A stretch of 6,292 bases of DNA from an uncultured Ureaplasma sp. (GTDB taxonomy: Bacteria > Bacillota_I > Bacilli_A > Mycoplasmatales > Mycoplasmoidaceae): contig CASFKH010000010.1 of NCBI GenBank assembly GCA_949295235.1, forward strand, positions 1 to 6,292. The letters run 5' to 3'. The notes under the pieces are model-generated. The model was given only the letters and a program-made list of their open reading frames with translations. It was not told where the DNA came from and searched no databases. Below, piece by piece: positions 1 through 6,292 of this stretch (its first letter is position 1; each line of letters opens with the position of its first letter). The translations under genes were made by a program, and so were the position numbers.

Positions 1-43
1 TAAATTAATTAATTTATAAATCTAAATATTATAAAATGTTATT

Positions 44-943
44 ATGTTAATACTATATTCTACTGATCAAAATATTTTAGATATTGAATTAAAAAATTAT
101 TTAACTAAATTTAATGGATATGAAATTGTAAATTGGAGTTCTTCAATTATAAACTTATATAATGAAATAAACCAGTTTACATTAGATTTGTTTCCAAAAA
201 TTTATGTATTAAAAGATGTTGAATTTTTTCAAAACAATTCTGAATTTGAAAATTGTAAGCAATACCTCAATTTACTTGCAAATTCAAGTGCAAATATTAT
301 AATAGTTGTTTCAAAAATTAAGTTTAATGATGAAATTGACAAATTCTTTAAAATAGTTGATTTTAAACAATTAAAAACACCAAGTTTAGATATTGTAATT
401 AAAGATTATTTTGATAAATTTAATATTAAATATGATGATCAAAATATTGCTGATTTAATTCAAAAATTACCAAACAATAATGTTTTAGTTTATAAGGAAT
501 TAGAAAAAATTAGAATCAATAATTTTATTAATTCTGAAATAATTGAAAACTTAATATATGATTATCAAACTTTTGATATTTTTAAATTATCTGAATCATT
601 ACTAAAAAAGGAACTAAATTTAACCTTAAAATACCTTGATTTTTCAGTTTCCAACAATGTTTCAATTGAAGAAATTGTTGCAATTTTATCAAGTTATATA
701 TTTAAAATATATATATTAAAAGTTGCTCTTAACAATGGAATGAATAAAGATTTAATTGTAGAAAAATTTAAAGTTAATAAATATTGATGAAACAATATTT
801 ACTTTTTCTTAAAAAATATCCCAATTAATAGGTTAAAATATATTTTAGATAGTTTATTCAATTTTGATTTATCTTTAAAGACTATCAATATTGATAAATA
901 TTTGAATTTTAAATTACTTTTATTAAATTTTTTTAAGGAATAA
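44..943 (+). CDS. holA: DNA polymerase III subunit delta (clamp-loader subunit)
   Basis: HolA opens the beta sliding clamp as part of the cytoplasmic clamp-loader complex. Read with UGA=Trp the gene gives 299 residues ending in TAA; under the standard code it would stop at residue 247, where two TGA codons stand in tandem (785-790, Trp248-Trp249). The call rests on family-like stretches: LPNNNVLVYKELEKI at about residues 142-156, which resembles the 'N-ElxKL' segment after the AAA-like domain, and a C-terminal helical domain (about 178-250) with FKLSESLLKK, the IEEIVAILSSYIFKIYILK stretch and KVNKYWW, matching the delta collar pattern. The N-terminal P-loop-like region is poorly conserved, as is usual for delta. 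Length is slightly below the roughly 330 residues common elsewhere. The start is the first ATG after in-frame stops at 17, 23 and 32; no clear Shine-Dalgarno precedes it. Identity is likely but based on patterns, not alignment. Confidence 0.8.
935..940 (+). promoter_or_regulatory. Shine-Dalgarno site of the four-TM membrane protein gene
   Basis: AAGGAA lies 5 nt before the ATG at 946 and is formed by the last two sense codons of holA. It supports that start and indicates translation of the membrane-protein gene from a holA-containing transcript. Confidence 0.65.
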
Positions 944-945
944 AA

Positions 946-2115
946 ATGACTGAAAAAGAAAAAGGAACTTATGATCTAGCAGTACATTATCTAAATATAA
1001 TTTTTTTAGATAATAAAACTGTAGATTTATTAAGATCTGATAAGAATTTCCAAGAAATTATAACTAATGATATTTCTACTGTTAAGTATTTTGACAAGAT
1101 TGAATCAAATACTAAGAATTCTGATAGATTTATTAAAAGTTACGAAATGATAACAAATAAAAAATTTGTGTACAATGACAAATTAAATTTTTCAAATAAT
1201 AATGATATATTTGATTCTGTTAAATACACAAATATTTATTTATTAAATACACTTAGAATTTCTATTGAACAAATGGATACAAGCAATAAAGCAAACAATG
1301 AAGCAAATGTAAAAGAAGAATCAAGTAAAGAAATTCCATCTTCTAATAATTTCAATGGATCATACCAATCCGATGAAGAAATAATTAGAAATAGTGGTTA
1401 TACAATGCATGATGTTGCTGATCAATTATTAATGACTCAAGCTAATATGTTATTAACAAGAAATATTTCTTTAGGTAAAGTTTATGTTTATAATTCAAAA
1501 CCAAAATTAATTCCGATTTTGAAATATATTGTTATTGGTTTGTTATTTATAATTTTTGTCCTTTCTATTGTTTCATTTGCTTTAGTGGCTAGATTTGGGG
1601 ATAATATAACTGTCTTGGTAGATAGTAAAAATTATGATTTTTTTAACAAATCATCAATTGCAAGTTATATTTTTCAGTTTATTTTTGACCTTATAATATT
1701 AGGATTTATATCCTTTTCAATGTTTAAAAACTTTAAAAATGACAACTCAAAATATCGATTTTCATGAGGTATAATGATTTTTTATATAGTATTGTTGTTA
1801 TTATCTACATTTTTGTTTAGTTGAGCAATATTAATTAAAATTCCTGAAATTAAGTATGACTCATCTAATTCAATTGCTATTAAGCAAGTATTTACAAATG
1901 CAGCAGATATTCAAATTGCAATTTTTACAATAATTGGTTTAGTAATATTATTAACTGTTGTTGGTGCTGTATTAAATCCGAGAAGAGATGAAAAAAGAAT
2001 TATTAAATTATTAGAAAAGTATGCTACTGAAATTAGAAATGGACAAGTTGATACCTCTAATTTAGGTGGTGGCCCATTATTTGGAGGCCCTTTCAGTCCA
2101 ACAAATTGATTCTAA
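946..2115 (+). CDS. Four-TM membrane protein of unknown function
   Basis: A 389-residue protein of no recognised function. All three Trp codons (residues 274, 292 and 388) are TGA; a standard-code reading would truncate it at 273 residues, after only two membrane segments. Visible layout: a charged, soluble N-terminal region (1-110), an Asn/Ser/Glu-rich linker (about 112-140), a short amphipathic stretch (about 145-172), then four hydrophobic segments at about 190-215, 240-260, 274-296 and 320-343. A basic NPRRDEKR motif follows, then a predicted helix and a Gly/Pro tail (GGGPLFGGPFSPTNWF). There is no signal peptide or lipobox, so the long N-terminus is probably cytoplasmic. It starts 2 nt after the holA stop with a good ribosome site, so the two genes are probably co-transcribed. 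It could belong to one of the Mollicutes-specific conserved membrane families (MSC_0882-type is a weak guess), but I cannot confirm this. Confidence 0.85.
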
Positions 2116-2143
2116 TTTAATTAAATTAAAGAGAAGTGATATT

Positions 2144-3135
2144 ATGAATAAAAAGCTAGATTAATTGGTATTTCATTATTACAATTAATGATGATGTTAA
2201 TAAGCGATTTATACAATGAAGTAATGATATAAAATGAATTAAAATTAAAGATCTAAAACTGTTGATGTAGTTGAAAGTGATGAAACACACATTGAAAATA
2301 AAATTTTAATTATTAAAAATGTGACTTTTTATCAACCATATGAATTAATTGATACTACAAATTTAGAAAATAAAATTCAAAAAGTAATTAATCAATTAAA
2401 AATAATTAGTTCAATGAATTTTAATTATTATATTGATAGATCATTAAATCTTGTTTTTGGAGAAAAATTACCTTATGATAAGTTAATATTGATGTCTATA
2501 TTTTTTGAATTAGAATACAATTAATTAAGATTATCCATATATGTTTAATACTAATGGATATTTATCTAAGACATTCATTGCAAATATTAATTGATTTGAT
2601 ATGGATTATGTTGTAAATGATGACGCATTCAATGTTTTAAATCAAATAATTAAAGACAATAATATTCAAAAAACTAATTCATATATTGATAATAATAAAC
2701 TTTTAAATTTATTATTTGATATCAATGTTTATAATAATGATGTTAATGTTCAATTAAGTGCATTTGATCAATATGATTATAATAACACTGAAGTTCAATA
2801 CCATTTTACAGTCATTACAAATTCTAATTTAACTTTTAGTTTAGTGACTTAAGTAGCTCTAATAATGCAAATGTAAATATTATAAGTCTAACTGAATTAG
2901 TATTAACTGCGAATGTTAATAAAACTGTTATAAAAATTGATGCAAATATTGTAAGTAAACAATTTAATGCTACTGTTCAACAAATGAATATTACTAATTT
3001 TAAATATACATCAAGATCTAATTTCAAAAAAGCATTTAGAACAAATATTTATAATGTTTTAGTATCACTGGTAGATATATTCCAAATATTATTAATATGG
3101 ATCAATTTAATGAATACATCGCCAAATTAAATTAA
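2144..3135 (+). pseudogene. Decayed secreted/surface protein gene with multiple frameshifts
   Basis: Remnant of one long plus-strand gene, now scattered over three frames. A purine-rich ribosome site (GAGAAGTG, 2131-2138) precedes ATG 2144, which reads MNKKLD and then stops at 2162. One frame away (2152-2232) the sequence gives KARLIGISLLQLMMMLIS, a basic-then-hydrophobic stretch like a signal peptide, so a shift occurred just after the start. Coding-like Asn/Ile/Asp-rich sequence then continues at 2249-2524, 2529-2852 (it contains a TGA-Trp), 2840-3130 and 3061-3135. Each segment takes over close to where the previous one stops, which suggests single small indels. The last segment reads SITGRYIPNIINMDQFNEYI before TAA at 3133. 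Similar sequence continues past that stop (SVDSSNHQIIIRSNLENI) and coding-like sequence persists to about 3238, so the true end is uncertain. Low-charge, beta-prone composition suits a Mollicutes surface protein; the family is unrecognised. The 3136-3247 stretch holds nothing else I can name. Confidence 0.7.
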
Positions 3136-3247
3136 AGTGTTGATAGTAGTAATCATCAAATAATTATTAGAAGTAATTTGGAAAATATTAATTCTTATAT
3201 AACAATAATCAAATACTTCTTTATCAAATGTAGTATAATTAGTGATT

Positions 3248-4117
3248 TTAGTTTGGCATAAATTTGTTACACATAATTAAGATTGTATTTTTTATTTCCT
3301 CTAAAGTTGCTGATCTACTAAGGTCAGCAATTTTTTTATTTGATCCACAAATAAAAGGTCCATAAAATTTTGCAAATTGGGATTGAATTTTGTATGCTAT
3401 ATTTGCTGCATTCAAATTTGGAAATATAAATATATCTGGACTTTGATAATTTTTTAAATTGGTTTTTTTATAATATATATCTTCATTGATAGATGCATCA
3501 AATTGAATTGGGCCAACTAAATTAATTTTGTATTTTTTATAATCCTTTCATTTTGTATCATTAATCAATTTTTGATATATTCTAATTGATTCATCATTTG
3601 AATCTTCAAACGTTGAAAAACTAAGTAAATGAACATTTATAGATGATTTTTGATTAACATTGTGATAATAAAAATTTGCAGAATTTTCAATAATTATTTT
3701 CATCAAATCCAATCCTGGATTTATATTTAATGCACAATCAGATCAAACTGTTAATCTATTTTTAATTTCACAAACAAAACATGTTGATAAAGGATTTGAT
3801 CCAAAAAATATAATCGAATATATAAATACAATTTTTGAAGAATATTGGTGTCCAATTATAAATCCATCATAATACCCTTTATATATTGCATAAAAAGATT
3901 TAAGTAATATATTTTTTGGATCTAACTGAATATTGTATTTTTCAATAAGTTTATGATTAAAAGATAATAATTCAGATTTAAAATTATCGAATCAATTTTC
4001 TTCTACAATTGGAATTCTATCAATTATTATTGTTTCATTTTTTAAATCATTAATTGCATTATTAATTTCAATTGTATCTTCAATAATTAATAATTTTTTT
4101 TTATCATTTAAACTCAT
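3248..4117 (-). CDS. pta: Phosphate acetyltransferase, short and divergent
   Basis: Pta interconverts acetyl-CoA plus phosphate and acetyl-phosphate plus CoA; in Mollicutes it usually feeds acetate kinase for ATP. The product is 289 residues, with Trp42, Trp125 and Trp190 all encoded by TGA. Family motifs in order: WSDCALNINP (125-134; family 'DCAvNpnP'), LVGPIQFDASI (200-210; family 'vdGplQfDaA'), FPNLNAANIAYKI (232-244) and IADLSRSATLEEI (263-275). The Ser-Arg pair (267-268) matches the active-site Ser309/Arg310 of the Methanosarcina enzyme. Oddities: it is about 30-40 residues shorter than usual, mostly in the N-terminal half; the usual Thr-Asp-x-x-Arg-Pro segment is replaced by QYSSKIVFIYSI (91-102); and the Asp316 position is Glu274. 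The start ATG lies inside the end of uvrC (17-nt overlap), with AAAGGA (4129-4134) upstream. No acetate kinase gene follows in the window. Identity is fairly sure; full activity is not. Confidence 0.82.
3307..3337 (+). terminator. Intrinsic terminator (plus strand), antisense within pta
   Basis: TTGCTGATC (3307-3315) pairs with GGTCAGCAA (3322-3330), giving nine pairs including one T-G wobble around the six-base loop TACTAA. Seven T residues (3331-3337) follow directly. On the plus strand this is a canonical Rho-independent terminator shape and would stop rightward transcripts coming from the holA/pseudogene side. On the minus strand the hairpin is not followed by a T run, so it should not stop pta transcription. 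The same bases encode the Pta segment around its catalytic Ser-Arg, so some of the pairing could be coincidence. Confidence 0.55.
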
Positions 4118-5852
4118 TTCTTATTTTTTCCTTTATTTCTAAAATTATCTTTAATGGTATTATTTGTTCTAACTCATTATTTGAAGCGTAATAAATATCT
4201 TTTAATGTTGGATATTTAGATAATAGTTTACTAATTCTAACTTTTCCCATTCCATCAATATCTTTAAAAAATGAAACAAATTTACTTTTAATTGATTTTG
4301 TTCTAAAATTTGAAATTGCTCAATTATGTACCTCTTCTTGCATATTTAATAAAAATAGATATGTGTTAGTTGATTTATCTAATTTTATTTCATTATCTAC
4401 ACTAACAATTGATTCGGTTTTATGGTTATCATTTTTTTTCAGTCCAATTACATTAATTGATGTTATATTTAATTGTTCAAAAACTTCAATTGCAGCAGAT
4501 AATTGAATTTTTCCACCATCAACAATTAACAAATTTGGTAATTGTTCATTATATTTTAATGAATGAAAGTACCTTTTATATATTGCTTGTTTCATATAAT
4601 TATAATCACCATAGCCATTGTCATTATTTAAAACATATTTACGATATAATTTTTTTGCCGGTTTTCCATTAATATATACTACTACTCCTGCAATTGGATC
4701 AGTGTAGCTAATATTACTAATATCAATAATATCAATACGACTTAAATTATCAGCTTTTATCATTCTTTTTAATTCATTTAATGAATTAGTTAAAAAATTG
4801 GACTTTAATTTAGATATTTTTATATTACGTTCATAATTATCTTTGGCATTGTTTAAAGACATTTCTAAATATTGACGATCAATATCTGAATTTGGGGAAT
4901 TAAAATTAGATTCAAATATTGACGATAATTCATTTATATAATTTTCACTTAAGCTAATTATCACATTTTTTGGAACTTTATTTATAGTATAGTATTGCAT
5001 AATAAAATTTGTTATTACCCCTTCAATATCATTTTCATATATCTCAAATATGTAATCATATTTATTTAATAATTTTCCCCCAATATAGGAAATTACATTT
5101 ATTGATATAAAATTTTCTTTTTCATAGTATGAAATATAATCAGCATACTTATTATTATTTAATTGAACAATTTGAGAATTTGCTAGTTTTTCAAGCGCAA
5201 TATAAACATTATGATATTTTTGAGCTTGTTCAAAATTTAAAAGCTTTGATGCCTGATCTTCTCATTTTAAAATTTCAGATTGAAGTTCACATACTTTTCC
5301 ATTAAATATATCATCTAAATAATTTTTTCAAGTTATATAAACTTCATTGTCATCTTTATTTATATATAAATGTTTATTATACATATTTAATCCATTTTTA
5401 TTAAATGGCGAAATTTCTAACAATAATTTATATAGATCATATGATTTTAAACTAGAGTCTGCAATTGGTCCATAATATTTTCCTTTTATTGACTTATATT
5501 TATGGGTATATAGTAATTTTGGATTTTTATGATCAGTTAATACAATATAGGGATAATCAGATGTATCTTTAAGTAGAATATTATATTTTGGATAATATTT
5601 TTTAATAAGATTGTTTTCTAAAATCAATGCTTCATTTGCATTATCAACTATTATGTAATTAAAATCAGATATTGAACTTACCAATTGAGATGTTTTAGCA
5701 TTTTTTGGTGAATCAAAATATTGATGCATTCGATTATATAAGTTTTTAGCTTTTCCAACATATATAACTTCATCGTCTCTGTTTTTTCATAAATAGCAAC
5801 CTGGTTTTTTAGGGACAAGTTTTAGTTTTTCTAATATATTTGTTTTATCCAT
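4101..5852 (-). CDS. uvrC: UvrABC system protein C (excinuclease subunit)
   Basis: UvrC makes the 3' and 5' incisions beside a lesion bound by UvrB in nucleotide excision repair. The gene gives 583 residues, near the usual size of about 600. Trp22, 175, 197, 511 and 583 are all TGA, and the last codons are TGA (Trp) then TAA. Domains: GIY-YIG nuclease (about 13-95) with PGCY, VIYVGKAKNLYNR (Arg41) and the catalytic-type Glu in NEALILENNLIKKY (73-86); UVR motif (about 190-225) for UvrB contact; RNase H-like endonuclease (about 370-525) with Asp377 (DISN), Asp416 (GDYNYM), Asp445 (VDGG) and His509 (EEVHNWA), matching the four E. coli catalytic positions; and a helix-hairpin-helix (about 530-565, IDGMGKVRISKLL), the second hairpin being degenerate. 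The usual DISH motif is DISN here. The ATG sits 1 nt after the upstream stop with no Shine-Dalgarno, so translation is probably coupled; the end overlaps pta by 17 nt. Confidence 0.95.
4129..4134 (-). promoter_or_regulatory. Shine-Dalgarno site of pta
   Basis: On the minus strand AAAGGA lies 11 nt before the pta ATG at 4117, within the last codons of uvrC. It favours that ATG as the start and shows that pta has its own ribosome entry inside the uvrC message. Confidence 0.5.
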
Positions 5853-5853
5853 A

Positions 5854-6292
5854 TTAAAATTTTATATTAATAATTTTTCCAATTCTTTCAACAGACACAT
5901 AAATTTCAAAAACTTCATTTGATATTAAAACATATTTTTTATTATTAAATGAAATTTGTATGTAATTGTTAATTAATTTAAAATCTTCAATATTTTTTCA
6001 TCTAATATATTGAATTCCATTTGAGGTAGAAATTATTATTCTTTTATTTGATAAATAAATATTTTCAAAATTGTCTTTTTTATTTATATTATCTAATTGA
6101 AAAAAATACAAACATGAATATTTATATCAAACCTCTTCATTTGCAAAAGTATCAAAGTCAACAATTAATTTTTTCAAATTTCGAGTTTTATTAAAATTTA
6201 TAGATTCAATATGTTCAATGTATGTTTTTTCAAATCCATTTAAATGATTATTAAGATTTAAGATATCAATAATATATAATAAATTTTTTAAA
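5854..6292 (-). CDS. C-terminal part of an unknown protein, possible PH/GRAM-like domain (5' end outside window)
   Basis: The minus-strand frame is open from the window edge to TAA at 5854-5856, giving the last 145 residues of a protein whose start lies beyond 6292. Both Trp codons are TGA. I do not recognise the gene. The visible pattern is a Lys/Asn-rich N-terminal part, then NEEVWYKYSCLYFFQ (51-65), then IYLSNKRIIISTSNGIQYIR (78-97), WKNIEDFKL and alternating strands to YVLISNEVFEIYVSVERI. The order 'xxNEEV...s... / vYLTnKRiii / i.wknI.df' resembles the strand layout of bacterial PH/GRAM-like domains; this is inference from pattern only. There is no membrane segment or signal in the visible part. 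The stop lies 1 nt before the uvrC ATG, so the genes form one operon and translation is likely coupled. The shared transcript does not prove a role in DNA repair. Confidence 0.75.

Noticed and set aside
1..43. Possible stop codon of an upstream gene at 1-3 and a TATAAA-like -10 element near 15-37 before holA
   Set aside because: A/T runs produce such matches everywhere here, no -35 element is visible, and the frame of any upstream gene cannot be seen.
2113..2128. Perfect 16-nt palindrome TAATTTAATTAAATTA just after the membrane-protein gene, with a similar one at 1-16
   Set aside because: At about 80% A+T roughly one 16-nt AT palindrome is expected by chance in a window of this size; there is no loop, T run or other sign of function.
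2321..2852. Two separate small genes at 2321-2524 and 2601-2852
   Set aside because: Neither has a ribosome site, both open frames extend upstream of their ATG, and together with neighbouring frames they join into one broken gene.
3136..3247. Terminator for the minus-strand uvrC-pta operon downstream of the pta stop
   Set aside because: Only weak AT stems with bulges are visible (for example CAAAT...ATTTG near 3157-3180) with no T run in the right orientation.
4457..4672. Plus-strand open frame of 71 codons
   Set aside because: It lies entirely antisense to the uvrC endonuclease domain and its product is His/Tyr/Leu-rich in the way expected from a reverse-strand shadow; it has no family pattern.
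1..6292. A novel defence, mobile or regulatory system
   Set aside because: The intact genes are holA, uvrC, pta and two unknowns; no transposase, integrase, nuclease-toxin pair, direct repeat array, structured RNA or inverted-repeat boundary was seen.

Overview
The window is about 80% A+T and reads as Mollicutes (Mycoplasma/Spiroplasma-type) chromosome. The decisive sign is that UGA must be read as tryptophan. Under the standard code four of the five genes present break at in-frame TGA codons. Under translation table 4 they become full-length proteins ending in TAA, and nearly every Trp in the window is TGA. The genus cannot be fixed from the sequence alone.

Layout: two plus-strand genes at the left (44-2115) face a three-gene minus-strand block at the right (3248-6292), with a decayed gene between them. 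The plus-strand pair is holA (DNA polymerase III delta subunit, clamp loader) and, 2 nt downstream, a four-TM membrane protein of unknown function. They look like one transcription unit. Next comes a pseudogene (about 2144-3135, possibly to about 3238), apparently a former secreted or surface protein, broken by at least five frameshifts or stops. The minus-strand block, in transcription order, is the 3' end of an unknown protein with a possible PH/GRAM-like fold, then uvrC (excision-repair nuclease), then a short, divergent pta (phosphate acetyltransferase). The first two genes of this block are 1 nt apart and uvrC overlaps pta by 17 nt, so it is a tightly coupled operon.

A good intrinsic-terminator hairpin on the plus strand (3307-3337) lies antisense within the 3' part of pta. 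It probably stops rightward transcripts coming through the pseudogene.

Functionally the window is mostly housekeeping: replication, DNA repair and acetyl-CoA/acetyl-phosphate metabolism. I see no rRNA, tRNA, CRISPR array, insertion sequence, integrase, toxin-antitoxin pair or defence locus, and no convincing new biological system. The points most worth a second look are the divergent Pta, the antisense terminator over its active-site codons, and the decayed surface gene.
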